Source: Symsagittifera roscoffensis
Taxonomy: Eukaryota; Xenacoelomorpha; Acoela; Convolutidae
Assembly (NCBI RefSeq): GCF_963678635.1
Contig: NC_087071.1
Coordinates: forward strand, 9,285,842-9,349,841
DNA length: 64,000 nt
Direction: 5' to 3'
A model generated the notes under the pieces. That model saw nothing but the letters and a program-made list of their open reading frames with translations. It was not told the origin of the DNA and searched no databases. Position numbers and translations under genes: made by a program. Positions 50,041-62,029 of the stretch are shown here, in pieces; position 1 is the stretch's first letter; each line of letters begins with the position of its first letter.

Positions 50041-53000
50041 CACCTGATCCCCCCAACCCCGGTCGTCGCTCTCCCTTCAGTCCCATCCGGAACAGGGGGA
50101 GGAGTCGGAATAAGAGTGCCAGTCCGAAGAGAGACAGGAGCAGAAGTGGGACCAGTGAGGGGGGAGGAGCAGGAGGGGGAGGGGGCCCGGCTAAAGCCAT
50201 CAAAGACTGGTTCAGGTGTGTTTGATCGATTTGATTGATTGATCGATAAAAAAATGTATATAGAAAAAATAAACTAAGCTTTAATAAATGTATTTCAAAA
50301 TGCGATTTACATCCGCTTTCCTAAATTTCATTTAATTTTCCTAAATTTAAACTCCTAAAATTTCAATGGTTGGAATAAAATTTGACATTTTTTCAGCCCA
50401 TGTTTTTTTGGCTCCATTGTACTTGGCTTTCTAGTAAACTACTGAAGTTCATTAGTGCGGTTAGAACTATGAAAGAAAAAGTAAAAAGTTAAAATGAAGT
50501 TTTTTTCAATTAAAGGTCTGGATGTGAAATACATGTGACTTTTTTTGGCTCTTTTCCAGTCCCCCTCCCCCTTTTTTTCAAAATACTGAGTTTTTTGTTT
50601 GTTTTACGTCTTATTACGGCTAAATGCGTGTTGTTACGCTGTAAAGTATGAAGAACATCTGTTCACAGATGTCGATTTGTTCACCCCGCCAAATTTCATT
50701 GCATTATGATAACGTTAAATAAGCTTTTCAAAATTGAATTTGAAAGGGGGGAACTGGAAAAGAGTCCTTTTTTTAAAAATTTTCATGGCACTAATTTTTC
50801 AAAAAAAAGAGAAAAATTTGTTAACAAAAATGTCATGTATAAAAAATTCGACTCAGATTCGAATTTTTTTAAATCTTTTTTTAGCCGTCGTGATCGTTCT
50901 GTGGACATTACTCAACGCGGTTTGGAACAACAACAACAGCAACTTCAAACAACAAACAACCCCTTGATTGTCCGACTCAGATCAAAAGAACAACTCGCAT
51001 CTGGTCAACAGCAGTACACCCACGTTACCCCACAGCAGAATATCCCAAGTGGGTTGGGTGGGGGCATGGGGGTGGGGACGGGAGCCCAGCAGGGGGGTAA
51101 TAACCAGACGGTGCCAGTGAATCAAGCAGCCAGTCCACCACCGTAAGTGCTGTTTAGCTTTTTACATTTAAGTCACATTTTGCTTCGTTGGAAGACGGAA
51201 TTTTTGAAATTTTTGCTAATTTCTATCATTTTTAACAGATGATTTTAAGAAGAATTGGCAAAAAAAATTGCTGTTTCATCTCTAGAGAAAATTAATGCAA
51301 GCCTCAACAAAAATGAAAATAGCCCAATATGCGCCGCAGGCAAGTTTTTGAAAAAAAAGCCCAAAAAGCTCTTTCTGGAAAATTTTGACCAAAAAATTGC
51401 GTTTTTTCGGCGCGCACCCCTCCCTCAAAATTAGTATAGATTGCTTAGAAAAATTTTAAGGTCAGTCAGCCAAAAATGGATATCTCAAAATAGTACAAAG
51501 CGGGGACTCTTTGGGTAGGCAGAGGGTCGAATCCCTGGAGGGGGAAGAGCGTCCCCCCCCCCCCTAAATCCGCTACTGCGTAAAATGGTAGCTCAGTGGA
51601 TTCTTTTGGTGACCAATTGTTTTTTCCGTCGTATCTGCTAAAGTTACCATCTGTTCAAGATACTCGCAAACATCAAACACAATTAGTAATTTTGCTGGGC
51701 ACCATCACTGACGATACGCCACAACAGCATATGTAACTTGAAATGTTGCTCTTGTTTTTCAGTGTTGTAGCTTCGTCTGCTGTGGCGTCGAGTGACACGA
51801 GTAGCATCAACAGCCGGAACTCATTCGTGAACTACGACTGCTCTACTCTCGTGATTGACACCGGCACCAAGTTCTTCCTCATCTCGAAGGAGTTGGCCAA
51901 GAGCAACAAACACGGCATCAAAGGCAAGTGTATTTATGATATTATTAAATCTTATTTTCAAGCCGGATGCTCGTAACCAGTTATTGCATTACATTGTGTG
52001 TTACAATTTAATTTGGCTTTGGAAAATACATTAAAAAAATATCAACCTGTCACTTGATACTGATATAGAATAGATACTGTTCATAGTCTGATTAGTAAAA
52101 GCCTGCCAAATGGGCTTTACGGGTCATGGTTAAATGTAACAAGTTTGATAATTTGTCTGAACTTTGCTGATTTCAAATAATTTATATAGAGATTTTGTCC
52201 TAGACTTGAATCTCTGACATCCATCTCTGATCATGGTTAAAGCAAAAAAATATTGGATTTCACTTTTTTTGATTTAGTACTTTGACCAATCGACACGTTA
52301 ATTTTAATTTTTTGAACAACCAGATAACAGAATACAAGTATATCAGTGGCAAATTTGATCAGACATAGTTTCAAGCTTCAAAATACTTCTGATTATGTTT
52401 AGGCCACAAACTGCACATCTACAATGACCAAATTTAATATATATTTTTTGAAAATATCGGTCGGCCAGTGAAAAACGTTCATTCCACATGTTCGAAAAAA
52501 GTGGTTAGAAGAAAAAAAACATTGCCGATCCCATCTAGATTCGAACCTGGTACCTCTTAAATCGAACTGACTTTTTAGGCAACAAACTGCACATCTACAA
52601 TGACCACACATTCGTGGCCACTCACTTCAGCCGCAGTGAGACGTGTGAGGTGTGTCTGAAGCCCATCTCGAAGAGACTGGGACTGGGCAAGCAGGGCTAC
52701 AGGTGTAGGGACTGTGAATACACATGCCACAAGGGTAAATCTGCTTGACATTAGTTACTTATCCCTTAGGTTCCGAGCCTACGGCACAGTAGCGGATTTG
52801 GGGGGGGGGGGGGATCGTTAGGGGAATGCCCTAATTACCCACCTTTCAAATCCAAAACTATCTCTCGGCATAGCGCATTTCAAATGACATCATTTGAATC
52901 ACAGATCGCTAATGCCTTATGATTCACCCCCTACGTCAACTTGGTGCTCTTTTGGACATTTTAAACTTGCTCAATACACCGTGATATTTTACGCAACTTT

Positions 53001-55025
53001 TTTGATGAAATTCTCTAAAAATGCGAAAAAACTTCATTTTGCCCCTTTTTTTTCAAATTTGCCAATATAGGGCTTTTACACTGTTTGGGAGAGCTTAAAA
53101 GTTAGCATAAGTTCAACCTGGATTCTTTGGTACCTCCTCTCTTCGCCTCACAAATTTAAAATTCCGATGTCGATGTACATGTAGAAAATTCGAGTGTTAA
53201 AAAATCAGATACCACAAAAACAGATCATAAAAAGTGAAATATCAATTTAATTCTTTCAGTCGTGATTTGAATGGCATTTAAAAATCTTCAAAAAAAAAAT
53301 TCGGTGCCGCAATGAAATTGTGAAAAAAAAACAACTTGGTTTTCAGTCTAATTTTAAACTATTTTGCTTGGGGAAGGGGTGGTGAAATGGCTAAGTTTCC
53401 GCTTGTCAACAGAAAGGCCGGGGTTCGCGCTCACTCTGATCTGTGCTTGTTGATTGAGAGCAAGGCATTCTTACCCTGCCCAGAAAAATATACGGCAAGT
53501 TTTGTTGCAATTTGCAGCCTGGGAAACATCCGGTTCTCTGTAAGGAACTGACTATTCGTTTTCTCCCTCGCAGATAAATGACCTAATTCCAGGAATCGCT
53601 TCAAAATTGCAGGCAAAAAAGTCACCGTACAAAATCGTCTTGCTTTAGAATTTTTTAAAATAGAAATGACCATTTTTGCACCTTTTATATTAATTTTCAC
53701 AATTATATTTGTTATCATTTTTCGTAACAAATCTATAAAACGCAGATTTATTTTTACTCTGGCTGGGTTACGCCCATAATTAATTGTCTTGTTGATCAAT
53801 TGGTTTACTATACTTTTCGTCTGCTCGTCATACTAACTTTTTCGGCAATATAAAACTGTTGTACTCCTTCAACATCATTTTTAGCCAAATTTTTTTTTGA
53901 GCGCGTAATTGAATGGACTAACAGCTATCTTAGACAATTTTATTGATATCTTAATTATCATGATAATTTTTTTAAAAATTGTCAGCAAATTTGATTTCTT
54001 TCAAAATACTAATTTTCACTGCTCACTCGAATAAAATAATCAAGCGAAAAAGTTGATATGGCGCTTTCTTAATTCCCAAAACTGAAAGAATTACAAATTG
54101 TGTTTTTGTTCGGGTTGTTTTTATCTCCAGACACAACTCTAGCAACTTTTGGCGGATTTTTTTTCACCAGTGAAAAATAATGTTGCCTTGAGTCTAAATT
54201 AAAACAAAAAAATCACCTGTGATTGTTTGCCGTGAAGTTATAGGGGTATAAAAGACTCAAGATGATGCAATTAACGAGCGAAATATGGGACAGTTATTGC
54301 GCACTTTCGGTCTTAGAATTTGTTCCAATTTGATTTCAGACATGCTATTTGGTATATATACTACTTTGCCATATGCGAAATATATCACAGGTTTGTTATT
54401 GAAAAAAGTCAGAGTTATTTTAGGCGAATACTACTCCAAAAAATCTAACAGGCAGTCGCAATATTCAAAATTTTGCCATGATACGAGTAGTCTTGTTTTT
54501 TTTTTTTTTGTATTCTTATGAGTTAGACCAATAACCTTTGGTGGGCACTGGGGGAAAAGAGTAGCATATCATCTTTAATTTATGATATAGCGACTAAAAA
54601 GTGAGATTTGTTTTGTAAATACATTAAAAAATTTTGTCACCTTGGAGGCTATTTCATCTGCTCTTGTTCCAATATACTTGATTTAAGAGCCCAAAAAGGG
54701 AAAACAAAATGCTGGCAAAACTTTAAAAACAAAACAAGAAAGAAGTCTTTTTTACATGAGCAAAAAGTTATATTTTTAAAATTTGAAGAAGACATTATAA
54801 TGATTATGCTTGTAACTAAATTGATCAGTCTTTACAAGAAATTTTAATTGACTCATAAATCCTGAAACTTTTTTCGGTATGATGTAAGGATTTCTATTTT
54901 TTTTTTAAAAATTTTAGGCTGCCACTACAAAACAGAACTGATTTGTGCGAACAGTCACGTGTCCTCAATGGAAATGGAGTTTGTAGGAGAAGCACAGTTG
55001 GTGTTCACGACAGCAAACCAAGATC

Positions 55026-55068
<43 letters not shown>

Positions 55069-55243
55069 GCAGCAGCAGCAGCAACAACAAGGCTCTGCTT
55101 CAAACTCCCCCACCTCTGAAAACAACAATAATGACAACATCAATAGTAACAACAACAATAATAATAATAACAACAACGGGAGCTCATTTGGACTCGGAAC
55201 CAGCAAAAAAGGAAGCAGCTCGTCGTCCCCAATGTCAAACTAA
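50041..55243 (+). CDS. C1-domain zinc-finger protein with polyQ/polyN tail, right-arm copy (5' end missing)
   Basis: Exons are 50041-50215, 50885-51142, 51763-51923, 52579-52734 and 54918-55243 (TAA). Phases are 2, 2, 1 and 1 at the four junctions and all are consistent. Introns 1, 2 and 4 are GT-AG; intron 3 uses a GC donor (AAAG|GCAAGT). Exon 1 is Arg/Ser-rich then Gly-rich (SRSGTSEGGGAGGGGG, ending AKAIKDWF), exon 2 Gln-rich, and exon 3 carries TKFFLISKELAKSNKHG. Exon 4 holds most of the C1 finger (HTFVATHFSRSETCEVC, then CRDCEYTCH) and exon 5 completes it (CHYKTELIC). Then come 22 Gln, SENNNNDNINS, ten Asn and a Ser-rich C-terminus. All eight zinc ligands are present. Against the left copy I count about 14 synonymous changes and one replacement (Asn/Ser in GGN-QTV) outside the Gln/Asn tracts. 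Both copies therefore look functional. The family is unrecognised; signalling or cytoskeletal docking is an inference from C1 alone. Confidence 0.87.
51230..51590 (-). repeat. Family B repeat in intron 2 of the right C1 gene
   Basis: Inverted copy ending CCCCCCTAAATCCGCTACTG. Contains GGTCAGTCAGCCAAAAATGG, GGTAGGCAGAGGGTCGAATC and GCGCCGCAGGCAAGTTTTTG. It mirrors 46685-47035. Confidence 0.75.
51924..51929 (+). promoter_or_regulatory. Non-canonical GC splice donor of intron 3
   Basis: AAAG|GCAAGT: the only donor that keeps the frame into the C1 exon (G|GC gives Gly, then NKLHIYNDH). Using the nearby GTGTAT puts a TGA after nine codons. The hexamer fits the strong AG|GCAAGT consensus of known GC-AG introns and is the same in the left arm (46337-46342, inverted). 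Confidence 0.8.
52396..52578 (+). repeat. SINE-like insertion flanked by a duplicated C1 exon start, right arm
   Basis: The copy at 52398-52432 (TTTAGGCCACAAACTGCACA, then TCTACAATGACCA) duplicates the acceptor and first 25 or so coding bases of the real exon at 52579. The insert between them contains, on the - strand, GGTACCAGGTTCGAATCTAG. The upstream copy reads into a stop (CAATTTAA) after about ten codons, so using it would truncate the protein before the zinc finger. Confidence 0.6.
52785..53120 (+). repeat. Family B-related repeat in intron 4, right arm
   Basis: Starts AGTAGCGGATTTGGGGGGGG and mirrors 44870-45225. The G-run differs in length between arms. Confidence 0.5.
53370..53540 (+). 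repeat. tRNA-derived SINE (family 1) in intron 4, right arm
   Basis: The best copy of family 1: the head GGTGGTGAAATGGCTAAGTT, the arm GGCCGGGGTTCGCGCTCAC (B-box-like), then the body GATCTGTGCTTGTTGATTGA, GCAAGGCATTCTTACCCTGC. A diverged fragment occurs at 60-140. Confidence 0.65.
54110..54500 (+). repeat. Family A repeat in intron 4 of the right C1 gene
   Basis: Contains GTTCGGGTTGTTTTTATCTC, CACCTGTGATTGTTTGCCGT, TTATAGGGGTATAAAAG, AACGAGCGAAATATGGGACA and the end CCATGATACGAGTAGTCTTG. It mirrors 43495-43925. Confidence 0.7.
55025..55090 (+). repeat. CAA/CAG microsatellite encoding 22 Gln
   Basis: 66 bases: CAA repeats, then a block of about six CAG codons, then three CAA. The left-arm counterpart has 48 codons with one CAG, so the two tracts have evolved separately. 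Confidence 0.98.
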
Positions 55244-57960
55244 CTAAAAAAAACTAGCTTGAAACATTCGAAAACCTTTTAATACCATGGTTATGTCATT
55301 TGCCGTTTTGTATCTTTCCCATATTCACCCATCCCCCCTCCCCCGCAGTAGGCTTAAAATCCTGCAAAATGCAAAAAGCAGTGTTTTGGGGCTGCATTTT
55401 TTTTGTGTGACCAAGCCTGGGTTTGTGGCATATATGATAGAAAAAACGCGCGATTTTATGGATTTTATGTGCAAGTCTCTCTCGAAGAAAGTTAGATAAA
55501 TTAGACCTCTTCTTTTGTTCAGACGCAAAAAAAGATAGAAACTTAATTTTTATAGTGCCGAGAAAACCAACGTTTTTGGGAGATTACTTGAGGAGTGTTT
55601 TGTGCATTCGGTAGCTCGCCCTTAAAAAATTAAGACTTATGATGTGAAAAATCCTCTACCCTCTTAAAATCAGCTCCCATTTTGTTTTGCAAAAGGCAGG
55701 TGTTATTATACTCTTCAACGAAACTGAAATCATAAGCGTTGTTATTTTCATATTTACTTAAATTTTAATTATTTGCATGACTAAAGTTTGAAATATGTTA
55801 TATGTAATTAAAACCCGTCATTTTTTTGTTTCATAATAGTATTTGAGAGGACGTTTGCAAAATGTTTTAAAAAAACAATCAAAAATATGAAATCACTGAT
55901 GAAAAGTGCATTTGGATCAACCGTAATTTTTGAACAAAGTTTGTATCAAACTTGAACTTTAAGACAACCATGCGGAAAAAATTGTCTGAAATTAAAATGA
56001 ACCTTGAAAAATTTGTTTTTACCTATTAAAGAGGACAAATCTACCAGCAAACTGGTAATAACTTTAAAAAAGCCACTGGAGCAAAATTAATCATCAAAAA
56101 TCAAATTATTTTGTAAATTTACAAAAGTTGGCGGCTCTTTTTCTTTTCCCCCACCCAGCCCAAGCATCGGTTTTATAGTCTATCGGGTGGTTTCAAAAGA
56201 TTGAAAATGAAGACCAAATATGTTTGTCAATTCCGAATCAGTACGCATGACAATTTACGCAACAATCGATGTGAACAAAATTAGTTATTTGTAAAATTTC
56301 ATCGGTGGGGGGGAGGGGGGGTGGAGTGCGAAAAACCAAACTGGCTGCCAAAAAGAGATCAATCAAAGGTTTTTCATAGACTAAAGTTAATTAAAGTTAA
56401 TATCAGCAAACAAAAACTAGCTTACTGAAAATTCCTTGAGTGCACAAGGGAGGATTTAGGGCGGAAGGGGTGGACGCCTTCCTTCGGGATTTCGATCCAC
56501 TTTTTCTTGAATTTTTTGCTGTAATTGCTAATCAATTTGACTGAATTTTTTTTTTGAAAAACTCGACAAAATACTAGAAGAATTGTCGATGACGTTTAGA
56601 GATATCTGGTCCACTAAATAGCTGAAAAACTATTAAGCTATGCTATAAAGTGCAAAAATCATGAAATAACTAAAAAAAGAAACGTTTTTTTATAGCTTTC
56701 AGTTTATTACCCACCCTATCTAAAGTTGATATTCAAACTTGCTCAATGATAACTGAGCTCAGTTGCAGAACAAAGCTATGGGTGAAATCTCTCTAAATTT
56801 TTTTCAACTATCCGTCTGCTATTTGAGCTCAGTTGCAGAAAATACTATGACTTTGGTTAAAATCTGTTCCTTTTGTTGGTTCGATTTCATTGTAAGAAGT
56901 TATTACAAAAAATGCAAAAGCAACGGCTTTCAAATTTTTGTCAGCATTAACAAATATAGCAAGTTGAGTTTGCTTGGTTGTTCTAACTGAAAATTTTTTA
57001 CTAGGTTACTAATACATAGCTTATATATTTGTTGATACTTTTTCAAGACATTTTAAGATTTCTGCAGTCACAAGACGAAGAAATTTATCTTTTTGATCTG
57101 ATTGAGAGCAAATAAAACAATTTTTTCTTCACGTTTTTTTTCTTTTTTTCAATTAATTTAAAACAGCTAGCCGTAAAAGAATTACGAAATCTGAAATTGA
57201 GATGGTAAGATAGCCAGTAAATGTTTTTGATGGGGTAAAATAGCCTGCGTACCATAACTAGCTTCAGAGGTATCGTTACTGTGGAAAACCACTCGCAAAC
57301 AAAGCAAAGGATTTGATTTCAAGGGCCTAAAACAACTTATATAGGAATAATATTGCGCTATTTTTCAATCAAGTTAGAATCAATTTTAACCCAAAAACTG
57401 ATATTTCTGTATGATGCACTAGTTGAGGTATACTGGCATTTTATTACTTTCGAACATGGTATTCAAAACTTGATCCCCAAAAAGTTCTCAAAATTTGTCA
57501 AAGTTTAACCATATCTTCAATAGATGCAAAAACGCTAAAAAAATGTTTATTTGCTTCTTGAAATCAAAAAAAATTGCATCTTTCATGCCCGTGACTAAAT
57601 TTGATAGGTGGATTTGTAATTTCAGTTGAATTTTTAATTGATCATAGAGTGAAAATTTGACTTGTTCATTTTTCGCGGAATGCCAATTTGAATATCGTAA
57701 AAATTTTCATAATGATTGTGCGTTGTTGCTATTAATATAGCTTATGGGGGTATCGCACTTTGCCTCACTTTCCATTGAAAAAAAAATAAAACCCATAAAT
57801 TCGATATCGTTTTAGATATTGATAGACGAAATTGAATCAATTGATTCTTGTGCAAGATTTCACACTGATGTGTCCTTCATCGAAAAAAAAGTTTTGAGTT
57901 TTTTTTCGGAAACAAATAATCATTATGATAACACATGGATTAGGAAGTTGTCGTGTTTTG
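55244..57960. other. Right-arm DNA downstream of the C1 gene
   Basis: No gene recognised. A possible polyadenylation signal AATAAA lies far downstream at about 57110. A family B terminus (GGAGGATTTAGGGCGGAAGG) sits at 56445-56510 and a G-rich run at 56303-56325. Confidence 0.4.
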
Positions 57961-57964
57961 AAAT

Positions 57965-58270
57965 TATTATTGTTCCGACTTTCGATACGAAAGTAACGGA
58001 ATATTTGCTCTCGGGGTGGGTTTTTTTTTCTTCAGACAAATTTTGACTTTTTAACTAGCCATTGTTGACGGAATTTTTCATATCATTCGAAAGATAGTGT
58101 TGTCTTGAGCCTAAGTTTGAACAATTTTTTTTACCTGTGATCTTCTTTTGTAAAGTTATAGGGGTTTAAATATGCCATTTTGGCCAAATTGAGACAGTTG
58201 ACGCTCAATATATTTCGCGCTATTGGCGCGTAAGCGTAAATTTAATCCATCTTAGAAAAAATACTTGTGA
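57965..58270 (+). repeat. Family A repeat, partial
   Basis: Starts GTTCCGACTTTCGATACGAAAG and includes GGGGTGGGTTTTTTT, GCCATTGTTGACGGAATTTT and TTTCGCGCTATTGGCGCGTAAG. It ends near ATCCATCTTAGAAAAAATAC without the terminal hairpin end. It mirrors 39680-39975. Confidence 0.75.
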
Positions 58271-58461
58271 CGATTCATTACAATCATACTCTGTGTTTTT
58301 TGTAATTGTTTGCGGATTCTGCAATAGGCAGAAAACTGTTTTTGTTATAGATTCCGCAACAAGGATACTTTTTGCCTATGTGGAATCCACAGTCAGGAGG
58401 CTAAATCATAAATCAGCTCCCTTTGAAATAAGCTCATTTCTTTTTGCTCATTTTAATCTTT

Positions 58462-58527
58462 CCATTCATTGCCGGTATCGCGACCCAGTAAAGGTGCCGA
58501 CGATGAAATTAACGTAACATTCATTTG
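58462..58527 (+). mobile_element. Small insertion with 8-bp direct repeats, right arm only
   Basis: CATTCATT occurs at both sides of about 50 extra bases (GCCGGTATCGCGACCCAGTA, then AAGGTGCCGACG and more) that have no counterpart at about 39482 in the left arm. The 8-bp repeats look like a target duplication; the insert itself is too short to classify. Confidence 0.45.
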
Positions 58528-58654
58528 ATTGTGGAAATCTGCAATATTTTGGTTACAATCTGGAACTTGTTTACAAGCTTGTCTCCTGAATCCAGAGTCA
58601 TACACGCATCAAACAGCGCGCTTGCCTAGGACTCAATTTTTTTCTTGTAACAAA

Positions 58655-58756
58655 ATGGCAGTTCGACTTTTGCTAAAATTGTACAATGTTAGTTTTGATG
58701 ACGTTTTTCATATGCTAAGTACATGTGAAGAGTTTAGACTCTGGTGTGAAAAATGA
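58655..58756 (+). CDS. 33-codon ORF conserved in both arms (right copy)
   Basis: MAVRLLLKLYNVSFDDVF, then HMLSTCEEFRLWCEK and TGA; the mirror is 39254-39355 with Ala2Pro and Val12Phe. It faintly resembles an F-box N-terminal half. No splice donor extends it before the stop. Probably a relic or chance ORF. Confidence 0.2.
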   Translation: MAVRLLLKLYNVSFDDVFHMLSTCEEFRLWCEK

Positions 58757-61700
58757 TTATAATTTTTACTGTTTAGTGAGTTTTTTTCTTTTTACACGAA
58801 ACTGATTGAGTTGTTTTTTAAATACTAATAAAAATTGGTAGAATATTCATTAAGAGACATTTGCTTGGACTTACTTTATATTTTTTCAGACTGAAAAGTT
58901 GATGAACTGGACAAGTTTTGCGCTTTCAAAATCCCTTTCTCGATCTTTTCAGTAGATTAACTTGAAATTGAGCTAATTATTATGGTACAAATTTTAATGC
59001 CTATGAAATTTTTGAATGAATGTAAGCTTTCGATACTTGCTTTGATTTTGGGCCAAAACTTGCTTTAGGGTAAACTGAAACCCACCTTTGAATTTGTTCA
59101 GTGGCTACTAGTGCTTTCTGGGCTCAGGTGCTTGAACTCACATGTGAAATCAATATCCGCCGTTTTTGTTAAATGCTCTGTTATCAGATAATTTTTGCCT
59201 CAATTAAGTGTAGAGGTGTGGAGCAGAATTTCTAAAAAGGCAACTACAACAGCTGCAGTATGCATTTTTCTGATAAATTCGTTATGAAAAATAACTGAAT
59301 AATAGGTATGTTAGTTTTTCTAGCATTGGTATTTTTTAGGATTGCTAACTTGAAATGGTAATTTTTTGCGATTTGTCAATTTAATTGTTGCAACAAGTTT
59401 AATTTTTTTATGTCGAATGCCATGGTGCTATTATATAAATGATTGGGCCACTATAATTATGCTTTCAAAATTGTTGCAAAACCTTTTTTTTTTCAAATAA
59501 AGCATCGTGAAACTTTAGCATCACACCTGATCAAAATGAAAAACTTTTTTTATTCAGTTTTTTTTCTATGCAATATTTTACGGTGGTATGATATCATCGA
59601 AATGAACTTGCAAATTGTAAGAAAACAAAGAATCAACAAAAAGTTTGCTGGAATTATGAGGTTTTCATGAATTTGATTTTTGCTGCCTTTTATGAAAAAC
59701 GTTAGTGTTTTTAAAACTTTCGTTATTTCGATCTTCAGTTTGCCCATAGTAAGATGATTTCTAAGTTGAACCTAAGTTTTAAGTTTAATGATTGCCTTTG
59801 CAATTAGTGGTTGCTATCTGCCGCAGATATTGTCATATGGAAAAACATAGAATAAAAGTCAGTAAAATTTTGAAGTTGCTGAGACATTCTAATTTTTTCA
59901 GCAGTTGTCGTAAGACTCGGCAGATTGTTTAATCAATTCATAAAAAATTTGGAGAAGCTACTAAAAAAACGGTCAAACCCTAATTCGTTGCTTTTTACAA
60001 TTTATTTCACACTGCTAGATTATTCATCAAGAGTAGCTTTTTTGGTCTAATTTTACAAATTATTCGACTAAAAGGTCAATATATTTAGCGAGTTTCCTGC
60101 TTTCAATAAGCGTTAATGTTTCTTTTTCAGACGATCAACTTGGATCATTGTGTACAATTTTGAGCAAGCTAAAATTTCTGATAACGACGAGTTTCAAAAT
60201 TTATTCTTGACTTTGAGTCTAAAATTGTACTGAAAAAGAGCCCCTTTGAACTTGTTCAGCTGTTCTCCATGATTCAGATCTAAGCGACGTCTTCTCTTAT
60301 CGAATGTTTGTTATAAATAAACAAAAATGAAAAAGTGAAACCGATTGATTGAAATGTCTATGATGCCGCATTAGGAAGCCTTAGCTGACGGTAACAAAAG
60401 ATAACAAATGAAACTTGAAAAGATTCAACAAACAAATGCAACAAAAGACGGAAATGAGTTAGGAGTTTGCGGTCACTTCAAGATCATTTTGATGGAAAAA
60501 AAATATTAAAGAAAAAAACAGGTCAATAGATCATGCAGGAAAGGAGAGTTATCACAAAATATACCAACTGAGAGGACATGGAGAAAAAGGATAGCCGGTT
60601 GATTAGCAAGTAGCACAAAATGTTCCGACCACAATTTCAGAAGAAAAAAAATTGTTTTTTTTTTCAAGGTATTTCAAGGTAGTGTCTCTTTTTTGTGCGT
60701 CGTGTGATAATACGACTATACAAACGCGTAAAAATTTAGTAAATTCAGCATAAATTAGGATTCCAATTGTCTTCAAAAAATAAATTAAGAAACTTTTTAA
60801 AAACTTTTTTGCACTCTTAAATTTTGAACGTTTTTTTTTTGCCAGAGAAGAGCTAAATGAATCTTCTAAAAACGTTTTACCTTTTAGTTAAAACAAATTT
60901 CTTTTAGTCTGAATTGCTAATTTTCATTATATAACAAACGATATCGATTGCTTTACCTGCTCAAAAACAGACGAAAAACCAAAAATAGACGAAAAGTTAA
61001 AAATCAGATTTTCTCGTCACTAGGAAATTCTTCAGAATTTTTTTGTGTCGTTCGAAACATGACTAAAGGGGTTATGATATGTTATATCACTCCAGCCTAT
61101 CCAATGATTACCTAATTTTGAGTGGAAAACAAAACAAGGGAAAAATTTAGAACACAGCTGAATACAAATTGTCTCGCCATTTTCAATGGTCGGAAAAATA
61201 ACTGGGGTAAGAAGTGGAGGTTGAGAAAATCCAAAAATAACGACTAGTAAAAGCGAAGAAAAAAGATATGGAGATTTCGCCAATGCAATCAAAATCAGTG
61301 AATGATTATCTGATTTAGAAGAAAAACATCGAATGGTTGCAAAGATTTTGTCTTAAAAAGCTTAACAAAAAACTTACTGAAAATTGTTCCATAATTTTAG
61401 TGACCATATCGTATCTCAAAAACTATAATTTCTTTCCATGTTTCGCCGAAAAAAAGTTTTCTTCAGTTTGTGACATATTTTAGATTTTCGTAACGTCAGT
61501 AAATTGAGCAGTATAGTCAGACAAAAATCACCTTTGTTTCTTTCTCGCTTTTCAGTTTCGCTTTAATTTTTTCACTTTTACAAAAACTGTGCAATATAGT
61601 AACAAACTGGCCTGAGATTTGGATATTATCTATAGAAAACAATTGGTCCTTCGCGGAGCAAGGCAGATGTAGCATTTAAAAAACATAAAGATAGGTTGGG

Positions 61701-62025
61701 TTCAAACGGTAGAGTATGAGGGTGAATAAGTTTTTTTTTGAAAGAGCGTCTTCGCTTTTTTTGCTATAATTAAAGTTATGGAAGTCTGATGGAGAAATTG
61801 GAACGGTTCATAAAAAGTACTGATCAGTACTGCCTTCTCTTCTCTGCTTTTTTTTCTCTGCTTCTCCGCCTTCGCTAGATTAGCCCACTGACTCGGTACT
61901 TTCACTGAGTCTTCTTGTCACAGTTGCACTGCCGAAAGTGAATACTGAATATCACTGGCAAGTTTTTCCGGGAATTTATAGATCTGTAAAATTCAATTAT
62001 TTTTAATCGCTAAAAATAAAAATTG
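58757..62025. other. Right-arm non-coding DNA
   Basis: No gene recognised. The - strand ORF 61292-61032 is the mirror of 36824-37177 with a one-base difference in an A-run that ends it early. The hAT-type insertion of the left arm is absent here (empty site near 61525-61545). Confidence 0.4.
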
Positions 62026-62029
62026 ATGT

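Noticed and set aside
57819-58046. 75-codon ORF preserved in both arms (MIDEIESIDS...)
   Set aside because: Its last third is family A repeat sequence and no partner exon or domain is evident. An acceptor-like TTTTAG precedes it, but conservation over the short arm divergence is not enough.
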